A stretch of DNA of 64,000 nucleotides from assembly GCA_031841125.1 (NCBI GenBank), contig CM063108.1, positions 6,059,683 through 6,123,682 of the forward strand, read 5' to 3'. Position numbers and translations under genes: made by a program. Positions 46,617-57,421 of this stretch are shown piece after piece; position 1 is the first letter of the stretch, and every line of letters begins with the position of its first letter. Under the pieces are notes generated by a model, which worked only from the letters and a program-made list of their open reading frames with translations, had not been told where the DNA came from and searched no databases. Origin of the DNA: Acanthococcus lagerstroemiae. Taxonomy: Eukaryota > Arthropoda > Insecta > Hemiptera > Eriococcidae.

Positions 46617-47990
46617 TTACATTTGACATCCTTGATTATCTGTTGAACATACTGGAATCTTTGCCGACTTACCCAATTCTTTCCTTTCCAGCAGCAGTGA
46701 TATTATTCCTGGGTGCTTCGAATTATGCCCTATTATTTTATCCCTCTTTGTCTTCAGACAATTCAAAATATCCATTTTACCTACTACTCTGTTAAGTACT
46801 TCCTCATTTCTTACCTTATCCGTCCATTTGATGCTAAGTATCCGCCTATAGCACCACATCTCAAAAGCTTCGATCCTTCTCTTCTCTGGTTTTCCTATGA
46901 TCCAAGATTCACATTCATACAATGCTACACTTCAAACATACATATGTTTACGAGAACAATTTTTTGATTTGTAGATTTATTTTTGATTTGCAAAGATTAC
47001 TTTTTCGATAAAATTCTAATTTGACTTGTGCTATTCTACTACTAACTCAATTTTTTCCTGTCCAATATTTATATTTAAGCTATCTATTGCATACCATTAC
47101 TTTATTTTTATCTTTATTTATTCTCATACGATATTCTTCTATACTCAAAATTCTCCTCCATTCCATCTAAAATGTTTTCCAAATCAATACGCCTTCAAGA
47201 TCATCTGATGCAGACTTGAGAACTTTACTCGCTCTCCATGTATAGAGAGAACCCTGCATTAAATTTTTCTTTTATTTCTTTTATGGTCCACTCTATGTAC
47301 AGATTAAATAATACTGGAGATAAGGAGTACCCCTGCCTTACACCTTTTTTTATGTGTATTAGCCTCCCCTTTCTCTCCTTGTATTCCTAAAGTGGCTTTC
47401 TGTCCTTTACATAAGTTAGAATAACTTGTTTTTCTTTAAATTTTATTTCTATCTTTTAGAATATCAAATATTTTATCCCATTTAACATTGTCAAAAGCTT
47501 TTTCAAAATCAACGAATGCCATATATGGGTCTTGTCCCTTTTTGAGTCTCCCATCTCAAGCTAACATTGCTTCCCTAGTACCTCTACTTTCTCTAAATCC
47601 GAACTGATCATCTCCTTGTTCTGCATCTATTCTGTTCTCAATTCTCTTATAAATTATCCCAGTTAGATAATATTTTTGACGCATGCAAAAGCAGATTAAT
47701 TGTTCGATAATTTTCACATCTATCTGCTCCTTTTTTTTTTTTTTTTTTGGTATAGTTACAATAGCACTCCTCAGACATTTCCCGTCTATCATAAATATAA
47801 CATACTAATTTGTACAACTTATGAAGTACATAGTCTCCTAAGTTCTGTAATAATTCAGCTGATATCTCATCCACCCCTGGAGCTTTCCCATTCTTTAAAT
47901 CTCTCAATACTTTGTCAAATTCACCTCTTAAAATTCCTCCCTCTCCATTCTTATCTCTTCATCCTCATTATTACTAAGTCCTTCTACATG
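46617..47990 (-). mobile_element. RTE-type retrotransposon, RT domain
   Basis: From right to left on the minus strand: VLRDLKNGKAPGVDEISAEL (RT entry, about 47880), then GDDQFGFRESRGTREAM, AFVDFEKAFDNVKWD (palm, about 47500), GVRQGYSLSPVLFNLYIE (about 47320), and the C-terminal MYECESWIIGKPEKRRIEAF, MWCYRRILSIKWTDKVRNEE, ending near 46617. The frames shift several times and a T-run lies at 47731-47749. The order is that of RTE/craniofacial-type RTs. A 5' portion that would fit upstream is at 50411-51060. Confidence 0.8.
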
Positions 47991-48148
47991 CTGGCACAAA
48001 ATTGAAGTAAAGGTTGAGTTCGTAGATGGACCAATCGGACCATTCATGGGGGGAGGGGGGAGGAGGCAGAATGTTTTCTCAGAAAGTGCATAAAGTCGAT
48101 TTTCTTTTTCTAAAAAATCCATCTCGCGAACCATTAAAATCTTGTAGA

Positions 48149-48150
<2 letters not shown>

Positions 48151-48185
<35 letters not shown>
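48151..48185. repeat. (TTA)n microsatellite
   Basis: About eleven consecutive TTA units. Confidence 0.95.
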
Positions 48186-50073
48186 TTGAGATCTCTACAA
48201 ATGATGACTGTTTTTTTCTTCGTAGAATGCAATGCCCATTCTTTTTTAATTTGACTCACGTGGGAAAGGGGTGCAATTATTATGCAAACTAAATTTGTTT
48301 TCAGTTTAGCAAATGTACTGGCATGTGTATAGCAAATATTGATGGCATAAATAGAAGTTATGATTTCATGGTCAGAACCATAAATTGTTGCGCCAGAGGT
48401 CGGTTGTTCGAATCCCGTCAGCAGCTTTTTTCTTCCTTTTGTTATTTTCATTTTTATTACTTTCTAAAGAACATTTTTCCCGTATCAGTGCGGTTTCATT
48501 AATTCGAATTTGATTTATTGATTTAATTACTATTCAAGCTTGATGTTGTCCTAATGATAGTGAGAGTTATATTGCAGCTATGAAGCCGAAATGTTAATTA
48601 TGTTGGGTATTTCACGGTGGACGCCGAGTTTTGAGCAGAAATTATTATTGAGAGCAGAGGAGGTTAAGAATTAACTTCTTACAGTCTATACCCACTGCAT
48701 CTTCTTTTTTATTTTTCATTTACATATAATTTCTGCATTCATTTTGAAATTTTATTTCTTCGTTATTTTAACTTTCCAGTTCTGCTTTTCTTGATTCTAT
48801 ATTTCATCCTATTTATCAAAACTGTTTCTGTACGTTTTAGTATCATTTTTTTTTCTTCTTCTTTTTTTTTTTTTTTTCATTTCTCGAGTCAGAATTCGGG
48901 CAAAGTTTTAGACTCAATACTTTTTTTTTTTCATTTTGTTCTTCTCTCTTTCTTTCTTCGCTTTTCAAGTCAAAATCAGAAGAAATGCTGTAAATTCGCC
49001 TCTATCTTCGTACAAAATTTTACAAATTGCTGCCTCCTCTTTACAGGAGAACTTCTCATTTAGGCTACCGCTGCGTTCCGATTGGGCACTTCGCGTGTGC
49101 AGAACAGATTAACAAATATGTAAGATATTAATATCCGAGCATAATTTTTATTCTTTGAGTGCGCCTCAATTAACCCATCAATTTTAAAATTCTTATTGTC
49201 AAAATTACGAAAATTTGCACAGAAGTCTGCGATTGTACACACCATTAGAAAGTACTGTAAGTTACTTAGAAACGGTAAATAATACATGAAAATTAATTAT
49301 GTATTTGTACGACTCGTAGAACAATCGCGGTTATCGAACAGCCAGCATAACCACCACTCGTTTTTCAACTTCGAAAATAGAATTAGGTCATTAAGCTTCG
49401 TATATCTACAAACTAAGAATTACCTAATTAAAATTTTAGATTATGAATTGTCTGTAGTGTGCGGCCCTTAACGTGATTCATAATGCCGGACGATTGAAAA
49501 CAAAGATCGATATATTGTCTATGTGAGATTTTCGGGCTGCCAGGTTAGTGACTTCCCCTTCCCAAGGGTAAAAAATGCCTTGTAATCTATCTTATTACTC
49601 GGTATTGAGTGAAAAATAAGAAAACGTTTGTTCTGAATATAGAAGAAATGATGAGTTATCACGATAACGATTTTGCTTCGTGGGAAGCAAGAAGAAAATG
49701 GGGACAAATTATTGGAAAAAATCGAAGGTTGAATTATTTGGATATTTACGGGTATACAGGACATCCATTTTTATTTTTGACCAAGAAGTCGGATAGAGGT
49801 GTGACCAAGCGGAATCTTCACTAGGGTAGTTATCTACTCCTGTGGATTTTGTTTCCTAAATTTCCTCACGTTCTCGTACTAACTCGATTCCAATAAAATC
49901 AAAAACAAATCCTGCAAAGTTTCGGGGGATCGATCGGATTAGTGGAATAACCTGTGCCGGAAGCCATCTCCCATTCTCACGGAAAAAATACATAGAGTTT
50001 TTACTTTTTTAATGAAAAATTGTTTTTCACGACCCCTAAACGTGTTAAAAGTTAGTCTTTATAGGAACACAAA
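48186..50073. other. Non-coding AT-rich stretch
   Basis: T-runs lie at 48847-48877 and 48922-48931. No gene is supported; the ORFs near 49519-49824 overlap on opposite strands. A B-box-like TGTTCGAATCC occurs at about 48405, without a foldable tRNA. Confidence 0.4.
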
Positions 50074-50153
50074 TGAGGAGTTATCTGTCAAAAGGGCGCT
50101 TGACATATGGGAATCCCATATGTCAAGCACCCTTTTGACAGATATAACTCCTC
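50074..50153. repeat. Near-perfect 80-bp palindrome (hairpin)
   Basis: The left arm TGAGGAGTTATCTGTCAAAA then GGGCGCTTGACATATGGGA is followed, after a single base, by its inverted copy TCCCATATGTCAAGCACCC then TTTTGACAGATATAACTCCTCA. There is one mismatch and one extra TA. The arms are about 38 bp with essentially no loop. Confidence 0.9.
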
Positions 50154-50410
50154 AAATATTATATGCTGGTGATTCAATATAAAATAGCATGATTGCACAA
50201 TCTGGGATAGTGACCCTTGGGGTAGCTCTAAAAAGGGAGAGACTGGTTTAAAAAAATAAAATTCGAGATGTGAAGCAGGTTTCCGAGGTCGTTGAATTCG
50301 ATTGTGGAAGCAATTCTTCAGTACGATTCCCTGGTATGTCATCAAAGAGAGCTAAGACCAAACAACAATAACTATTCTGTGATGATATTCCATTTCTGTT
50401 TTAAAGGAAG

Positions 50411-51060
50411 ATGAACTCTATTTGGGGTTCATGTTTGTATTCAACCCATCCCCCAGGGTCGCACCAACTCCTTTTTCTTCACCCTCCACACTATCTTCTT
50501 TTTCTGTACATCCTATTCATAGTCGCTCCATTCTTATACAGTTTTTCAACATATCTAACCCATCTTTTTACTTTGCCTTTTTTAAAATCGAATAATTTTC
50601 CTTTCCATTCCGGTAAATTATTTGTTCTCTTTTTTTTTTCCTTGCTCCGAATATCTTTTTACTTTATTATATGCCTGATCGGGGTTCCCTGCTTTTATTT
50701 GCTTCTCAATTTCCTCACAATTCTGATTAATCCATTTTCCTTTGGCTTTCTTACATTCTGTTTTTATTCGATTGCTTAAAACCTTATAGGTAATTGTCTT
50801 TACCTTCTCTATCGTTGGCTTGTTTATACTTCACCCCCCCCCCCCATTAATTCTAGTATTTCATTTTCCATCTATGGTCTTCTCCTTTCTATTACTTGAG
50901 TACCTAATTTCATTCTTGCTGCCAGATTTATTGCTTTCTTTAGTGCTATCCATTCCCTTCTCATATAATTTTCTTTTTGTGATTTACTCCAGACTGATGT
51001 AGTTTTCCCTTGCTTTCATCAGGGTTTAGCTGTCGAAGTTTCCCTTCTCCTGTGTGCTTT
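50411..51060 (-). mobile_element. Endonuclease-RT linker of an RTE-type element
   Basis: Minus-strand translation of 50820-50570 gives ECKKAKGKWINQNCEEIEKQ, IKAGNPDQAYNKVKR and then KVKRWVRYVEKLYKNG. This is the characteristic segment between endonuclease and RT in RTE-type elements (W..xxCxEIexxxKxGN...YxxV; RW.EYxEeLY). The plus-strand hydrophobic ORF here is its antisense. It is a plausible 5' continuation of the RT at 46617-47990, displaced by about 2.4 kb. Confidence 0.65.
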
Positions 51061-51179
51061 TAGTTTTTCCTTTAAGCCTCCTCCTCACGTCAAGGTCGCA
51101 CACACAATGAGGGACATACAGTGTATCTATATGATACAATTTACGTTCCTATTGAAGGCCAAATTCTTGTGCTACAGTA

Positions 51180-51460
51180 CCAAAAATTGTGATAGTTCAA
51201 ACTGACTCAACTCAAAATTCCCAAGTATCAACATTTTTTTGTATTAGTAAAAACAAAAACTTTCAACTTGTTGGCTTTTTTCTAACTTCTGATCCATCTG
51301 CTACAGTTTCCCAACAATGGTGGAGGTTTCCAGGTTTCCGTGCCCCTTTCTTTTCGTACCTGACTGAAATGGTAAATTTTCCCAACTGCTGAGTGAAAAA
51401 TTCCTACAAAGGAGGGTGAGTTGCCTCCCTCCCCCCAATTGGTACGTCCCTGAGAGGACT
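51180..51460. repeat. Copy of the CTCAAAATTCCCAAGTAT repeat family
   Basis: AACTCAAAATTCCCAAGTATC, CTTTCAACTTGTTGG, CTGACTGAAATGGTAAATTT and TTGGTACGTCCCTG appear in the same order as at 18120-18295. Confidence 0.6.
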
Positions 51461-52026
51461 TGGGGAATGGAATTTTACACTAGTAATACGCAAAATGAAT
51501 TTTTGAGTACAACGCGCGGTGAGATAGGCAACGAAATACTGTGTATGGGCATTTATGAAAAAATTTATACTTCACTACCTTCAAATATCTCAGGAAGTAA
51601 GCGTTGTACAAAGATTTTGTATGGAACATAATTTACGTACTTTTTAGTGCTCTACAAGTTTTATTGCAAACTGTTTTGTCTAAATTCAATATTCAGCGAG
51701 ATATTGACGAAAAATCGTTTAGCGCAACACATTTTACCCCTAGGGGAAAGCGCAAGCGTCATCTGGCTGGCGACCTTTAGTATGTTATTTGGGGTGATAA
51801 GAAGTACCAGTATACAAATTCCAGTTTTCCTCTAATTTTTCCTTATTTTGATCATTTTTTTCATTTGATATGACTGAACTAGTTTGTTATAAAGTGATTT
51901 TGATCTCAGCTGATTTAGGTTACCCAACAATAGTCATTAGGTCGTAATTTTCTTAACGAGATAGAATTGAAACGGCGTTAAAAGGTAGACTGCCCGTTTC
52001 CGCAGGTTCCTCCTCTTGCTTTCTAG

Positions 52027-52213
52027 AAAGATGAGCATTTTGGGGCTTGAACCTCTTCCCCCTGAAAAACAACAAAAACATTCAACCACCGTTGTGGAAC
52101 AGTATTTGCGACATGTTCGACGTAAGAACTCGCCAAGTCACTGTGGGACTATGATAGTCTATCACGTACATCACTTACATGACAATCATCACTACTGGCC
52201 GAGTGGTGGACTT
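52027..52213 (+). CDS. Candidate exon of an unknown gene
   Basis: A pyrimidine-rich acceptor (CTCCTCTTGCTTTCTAG) precedes 52027, and CTT/GTAAGT follows at 52214. The open frame from the ATG at 52031 reads MSILGLEPLPPEKQQKH, then VVEQYLRHVRRKN, and a histidine-rich end (HVHHLHDNHHYW). I do not recognise a family and found no neighbouring exon, so this rests on splice signals and an open frame only. Confidence 0.3.
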
Positions 52214-53324
52214 GTAAGTATACTATACTGTTGCAATTGAAACACAGGATTTACGTAACTACTTCTTGTACTCAGCCTGTGTATATGTGATTTTATGTAA
52301 GAGAATGATAAAAGTTTGTTGGGGCGAATCCACACTTGACGTAGCAACGTGAGTATGAACAATAAACATTGCATCATGCTAGATGATTCCGAAAAAATAG
52401 TCCAAGGCTACTTCAGGATCGAAAATCAATTGTTTTGACGATTGATCGTAATTCTCGCACGTGCTTCATTTCATGAAAATTGTTCGGATGTAATAACTTA
52501 TTAAATTTACGGTAACACCGACAGGCTTTAGTGACGCAAAAATCGTAAAAAGTGCAAATTCCGAAAACTGCAGTTTTACTGCCAATCGCTTAGATTTTTC
52601 CACGCATCTATAGTAATCATTATCCTTAGTTAAGAGTTCGCTACATGAAATTCGTCTGGACCTTGAAACTCGAATATGTTTTTGCAGTAGAAGGAAACTG
52701 ACTTACAGTTGATTCCGCATCCAGCTGGAAATAGTACTCAGCCATGTAAATAATGGTTAATATATTAGGAACCAGGAACTTCCTCTTCAAATTTGATTCG
52801 TGTACAGAGGAACTTTTATAAGGTTTAAATTACATAAAAATATCTCGGTCCTCAGGTTAAAAAAGAAAAGAAAAGAAAAAAGTAGAAACAAGCAGCGTCT
52901 CGAGTTCGTTTTTTCTTTATCATGAAGAAACAGTGGCTGAGGTTGCGGCCATCAGGCCCTGATTGTGTAGGAGAGTAGCAAAAATGAGAAAAATGGGTAG
53001 ATTGCTATTCACCAGAAAAAACTGCTAACAGATTGGCTAATAATAGAGGAGTAGTGCGATTTAGATGGTGGCATAGTACTGGAAACTTCACCCCCTATAC
53101 TTTTTATCGTAAATTTATTGATAAGTCATACATTTTCTCTTCACTTTACTCACAACAGCACTTTCAATTTTCGCTTTTCTCCAATTTTATGGTCTCCTCC
53201 ATCTTTGAAGATCTTTAGCGAACGGTAATACTGCGTATGAGTTTCAGACAAACAGCTGCAGATATGCCGCAAGCAGATTTTATGCTGACTATATGACAGA
53301 CTAAGCAAACTAGATAACAAGCCT
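52214..53324. other. Non-coding sequence
   Basis: AT-rich, no supported gene or element. A purine-rich run (AAAAGAAAAG-type) is at about 52860-52882. Confidence 0.35.
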
Positions 53325-53651
53325 TTAATTTTGGTGGAGCGTATAGCGATGCGCGTATGCTAAATTGGCTCCCCAGATACTGCACCCCTGCCCCGGAAAC
53401 TACCTTTTCGAGTATCGTATCGGTGGCCAAAGGGACGCATTCAGGCTGGCCCGAGCCCCCCTTTCGCCTTTCCGCTTCGGATTCACGCTGTCCTGCCAGG
53501 GCCACTATGGGACACCTTACTGACCGAGGCAACGCTCACCCAACATTAACCCGGCATTCGAGTGCATCGCAGACGGATGCATTACCTTCCTTCATTCCGG
53601 GCGGCGACGGACGAAGATGGTGACGACGGGGTAAGCCCTGTAGGAGGGTTT

Positions 53652-54023
53652 TCAGCAGCAGCTCAAGGATGGTACAGAGTCGTTTTGTCTGGTGTGGGCT
53701 GAGCTTCGTCTGTCGGCCCTCTGCCTTGACCACTCTACCTGCATCTTCTGTTTCATGATGGCCGAGACAAAGGCCGACACCCGGTTCCATCCGCTTCCGC
53801 TCTTCAGCATTTCCAGAACCAAGGTGTCTGGCGCGAGATGGCTAATCACGCCGTCGTTATCGCTCATGTTGCCGCCGGGATCGATCGCTGTTGCCATCAA
53901 CAGGGTGTGCCAGGGGTTGTCTTTCGTCTCTCGATCACAGTATGCGCACACGGGGCTCGGCACTATCGCCATCCGATGTAAGTACGTGCTGAAGCACGGC
54001 ACTCCGGCTTTCTTCATGACCAC
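53652..54023 (-). pseudogene. R1-like ORF2 C-terminus fused to the pre-RT linker
   Basis: An open 123-codon frame. The first residues (MVMKKAG) belong to the linker upstream of RT; the rest (FSTYLHRMAIV, CAYCDRETKDNPWHTLL, SGSGWNRVSAFVSAIMKQK) is the post-RT zinc-type tail. The in-frame junction marks the deletion of about 1.5 kb expected for an RT domain. Confidence 0.75.
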
Positions 54024-54210
54024 CTTGTCTGGTTTGCCGAAGGGGTCGTCGTCGGCTTCCTTGCATAGCGCCTCAGAAGCCGCCTTCTTGCCGTTTTTTA
54101 TTGCTGACTTGAGAGTACGACGAGCCTGCTGGTACCGCTGCGGAGCTGCTGCCGTCCCTTCGTCGTTTCTTCTTGTCCGTTGGTATCGACGACGAAGTCG
54201 GTTATGTATG

Positions 54211-54413
54211 GTTTACACGACGCCGGTAAGCTGGTAGGAAGTGGCAAAACTGGTCAACTCACGTCGTGTGAATAGAGAAATTAGTAAAAGTTTATTCACC
54301 TGGTACGCTAGTAAAGAAGTAGAGCGGGCTCCAAGTTTTAAGCTGGTGAAAACCATACATCAGATTCGAAACTTCATTAGCTTCGTTTACCAGCTTATCA
54401 GCGTCGTGTGAAC
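54211..54413. mobile_element. MITE (203 bp) inside the R1-like linker
   Basis: Positions 54211-54236 and 54388-54413 are inverted copies with a few mismatches; both contain ACACGACG and AAGCTGGT. An inner CACGTCGTGTGAATAGAG block also repeats part of the end. The TSD is unclear (TATG / TAGG). It separates GKSVKP-side linker codons from the RRRYQRTRR side. Confidence 0.65.
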
Positions 54414-54955
54414 TAGGCTTCACACTTTTTCCGCAGCTTGGCGATGTCCTCAGTCCGCCAATAGGTTGGCTGTCTCTTTCGCGGTGGACCGACTCTGGGC
54501 ATTGCGCTATCACAGGCCGCTACCATCGCTTTTATGGTTTGCGTTCTCTTCTGCCCGACACTCTCCCGTTCCCCATGTGAGAGCTAGGAAGCTCGCCTCT
54601 AATCGATCGGCATCGAGCTTCCTGATCGCCCACTTTCCCAGCTTTTTTGGAGCAGTGACCTCGGTACCTTTATCCAGCTTAAAGGTGATGTACCTGTGGT
54701 CACTCCCTGACTCTTCATCCAGCACGCACCAGCTGTTGATTCAGCAGGCCAGTTCGGTTTACGTGAAGGTGATGTCTATAACCGACCCCCATCCTTATTG
54801 GAATCGGGTTCGAGTGCCGCCCGTGTTCATCGGAACCAGATCCAGCCGGGTGGTAAGCTCCCCCAGGGTGTATCCTCGGAGTTAGGTTCTGCCGGAGTGC
54901 CATTCTTCGGACTTGGCGCTGAAGTCTCCAGCGACGATCACTCTTGTTCTCTTCC

Positions 54956-55315
54956 TCACGATGCTCTCCTCGAAACGGGCGAGGTAGGCCTCGAACACTC
55001 TTCCAGTCTTCTGTTCGGGGAGAAGTAGCAGCTATAGACGGCGATTTCACCCACTTGGACAGCTACATATCCCTTCCCTTCCTCTACCTCGCCCGGAGCT
55101 ATGGAACAGTCAGGGTATACGCCAACGGCTGTCAGTCCAGTACGGTCTCGGTACCATTCTCGAACTTCGTCCAGCCTGTAGAGCTCGCTCGCTGTCACCA
55201 AGTCAAAACCCGTCTCTTTCCCACCGGAGCACTGGAGATCTTCGGCAACTGCACAGTGGTTTAAGTTGATTTGGATGAAGGAGAGTGGCCTATTCAGCGG
55301 CGTTGCTTTGACCAC
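54956..55315 (-). pseudogene. R1-like endonuclease domain in the RT-deleted copy
   Basis: The 119-codon frame opens MVKATPLNRPLSFIQINLNH and contains LVTASELYRLDEV (catalytic E region), then TGLTAVGVYPDCSI and GKGYVAVQVGEIAVYSCYF. After a frame change the domain continues to GSDHRYITFKL (about 54700), which holds the SDH catalytic site. It is the equivalent of the domain at 36480-37052, where SDH has become SGH. Confidence 0.75.
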
Positions 55316-55728
55316 CGAACGCGGCTTTCCCTCCTTGGGTGCTCACATCCTGACATCCTCTACCTTGAAGGACGTGCGTGGAATCACATCCCCATACCCT
55401 GCTACAAAGTGGGCACTTGGGGGGTTGCTGGCACTCTCGAATCTTGTGGCTGGTCCTCCTGCATCCGAAGCACATATCGCCCATGCTGGCATTCGCCTCG
55501 CACTTACCGGCGATGTGGCCTATCTCCTGGCTTAATGTGTGACAGAAATTTTCGTTGTTTTCGTCACCAGCGTCCGAGGTCGGGCATATAATGTTCAAGC
55601 GACAGGGTCTTGTCCTCAGTCTGATCACCATAATGCGGTCGCTGGATAATTTGAAATCTGTCACAGCGTCAGCCCACTTTCTGGTTAGCGTATTGCCCGT
55701 TGTCTTGAAATATCCCAATCCTTTCCAG

Positions 55729-57421
55729 AGGTCCATTTCACCAGCACCCCCCAGATGGACTTTAAAGAAGGAAATAGGAGCAAAAAATTTGTGTATAATT
55801 TGCGTAATTTGTGTACGTTGGTCCCAGAATTGGTGTACGCTCCCTTCCCCCACTATAAACAATCAAAGTTTGGGACCTGGGGAAATGCTAGCCCCCCAAG
55901 TTGAGTTGGAGGTCCGGCAATGGGGGCAAAAATTTGTGTACAAGTTGTGTAACTTGTGTACATTGGTCCAGGAATTTATGTGCGCTCCCTTCCCCCACTA
56001 TAAACGATCAAAGTTTTGGGGCTGGAGAAATGCTAGCCCCCAAGTTGAGTTGGTGGTCCGGCAATGGGGGCAAACATTTGTGTACAATTTGTGTAACTCG
56101 TGTACGTTGGTCCCAGAATTGGTGTACGCTCCCCCCAATATAAACGATCAAACTTTGGGGGGCTGGGGAAATGCTAGCCTCCCTCCCCAAGTTGAGCTGG
56201 AGGTCTGGAAATGGGGGCAAAATTTGTATATAATTTGTGTAATTTGTGTGTTTTGTGTAAATTGGTCCCAGAATTTGTGTACGCTCTTTTCCCCCACTAC
56301 TATAAACGATGAAAGTCGGGGGCTGGGGAAATTATAGCCCCCAAGTTGAGTTGGAGGTCCGGGAATAGGGGTAAAAATTTGAGTACAATTTGTGTAACTT
56401 GTGTATCCACCTCCGGCAATTTGTGTAGCCTCCATCCAACCATAGCGACCACATAACGTAAGGGGTGAGAAAAAGAGAAGGCCTCCAAAATGAGTTCGAG
56501 GTCCGGAAATGGGGCAAAAATTTGTGTACACCGGTCCTAGAATTTGTATATGTTCCCCACCCTCCCTACAAACGATCAAAGTTTGGGGACTGGAGAAATG
56601 CTACTAGTCCCCCAACTTCAGATAGAGGTCTGGAGATGCGGGCAAGAATTTGTGTATTTTGTGTATCCACGTCCCTCAATTTGTGTACCCTTCCCTTCCA
56701 CAAGATAGGTAACCTGTTAGGTGCTGCCCCCACCCTCTCGAATATGAGATAGAGGTGCGGAAATGGTGGCAAAAATTAGTGTACAATTTGTGTGATTTGT
56801 GTATCGATATCCCTCAATTTGTGTATCTCGCCAATCCCACTATGGACCATACAATATGAGTTACCATGTTATATGTTAGGTGCTGCCCCCCAGGTGAGAT
56901 AGAGGCAAACATTTGTGTACAATTTGTGTATTTTATGAATCGATCTCCCTCAATTTGTGTACCTTTCTCTTTCCCTCTATGGATCAAACAATATGAGTTA
57001 CATGTAAGGTGCTAGCTCCCCTGGTTTTCACTTACCAGACTGTGAACTGTCAGCGCCTTCCAGTTGTACACACAGTGAAGTAATGTATTCCCCCTTGCCT
57101 AAATCGGAGTAGAAGATCCAGTGAAGACGAAAGAACAGTCTCATAACTTTGATCGATTATAGTGGGGGAAGGGAGCGTAAACAAATTATGGGACTAACGT
57201 ACAGAAATTACACAAATGTTTGCCCCCATTTCCAGACCTGCAACTCAAATTGTGGGGAGCTATCATTTCCCCAGCCCCCAAACTTTGATCGTTTATAGTG
57301 GGGGAAGGGAGCGTACACAAATTCTGGGACCAACGTACACAAATTACACAAATTATACACACATTTTTGCCCCCATTTCTTTCTTCAAAATCCACCTTGG
57401 GGGAACTGATGAAATGGATCT
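55729..57421. mobile_element. Foldback element with internal 150-bp tandem repeats and 9-bp TSD
   Basis: The ends are inverted copies, AGGTCCATTTCACCAG and (inverted) AGATCCATTTCATCAG. They are flanked by CCTTTCCAG (55720-55728) and CCTTTTCAG (57422-57430), a 9-bp duplication with one mismatch, at the point where an RTE endonuclease frame is interrupted. The interior has about eight direct units of 143-153 bp (55765-57010) and about 1.7 units in inverted orientation (57150-57385). No transposase is visible. A 9-bp duplication suggests the Mutator-like group, or possibly a foldback of another superfamily. Confidence 0.88.
55765..57010. repeat. Tandem array, 143-153 bp unit
   Basis: Each unit contains GGAGGTCCGGAAATGGGGGC, then AAAAATTTGTGTACAATTTG, a TTGGTCCCAGAATTTGTGTA block, CGCTCCCTTCCCCCACTATA, and AACGATCAAAGTTTGGGG with GCTGGGGAAATGCTAGCCCC. 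Unit starts are near 55908, 56051, 56199, 56353 and 56500; later units are shortened. An open plus-strand frame of 260 codons runs through it because the unit length is close to a multiple of three. Confidence 0.85.

Larger units (their letters stand above)
53325..55545 (-). mobile_element. R1-like retrotransposon with the RT core deleted
   Basis: From right to left on the minus strand: gag zinc knuckles (EIGHIAGKC, MCFGCRRTSHKIREC, KCPLC then HVLQGRGC; 55545-55370), endonuclease from 55315 (FIQINLNHC, then SELYRLDEV, and GSDHRYITFKL near 54700), and the linker (RRRYQRTRR, RYQQARRTLKSAIKNGKKAA). At 54023-54000 the linker (VVMKKAG) passes straight into the C-terminal segment VPCFSTYLHRMAIVPSPVCA with a CxxC...WHTLL zinc-type motif. 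The whole RT is missing. A 203-bp MITE interrupts the linker. It shares a 3' end with 34039 and 7140. The endonuclease catalytic motifs look better kept than in the 34-kb copy. Confidence 0.85.

Noticed and set aside
48342..48420. Possible tRNA or tRNA-derived SINE (TGGCATAAATAG then TGTTCGAATCC)
   Set aside because: A- and B-box-like words are present, but the T stem does not pair and no acceptor stem could be formed.
49519..49824. Opposite-strand ORFs of 71-81 codons
   Set aside because: They overlap each other, have no domain, splice pattern or repeat relative, and are the length expected by chance.
50411..50779. Hydrophobic 122-codon ORF resembling a membrane protein
   Set aside because: The opposite strand encodes the RTE endonuclease-RT linker; antisense of lysine-rich coding sequence gives F/L/S-rich false membrane proteins.
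53692..54237. 181-codon plus-strand ORF
   Set aside because: Antisense to the conserved R1-like C-terminal frame; GC-rich retrotransposon DNA often leaves long antisense frames.
55555..56337. 260-codon plus-strand ORF
   Set aside because: It lies almost entirely in the 150-bp tandem repeats and stays open only because unit lengths are near multiples of three. Its start is antisense to a retrotransposon.
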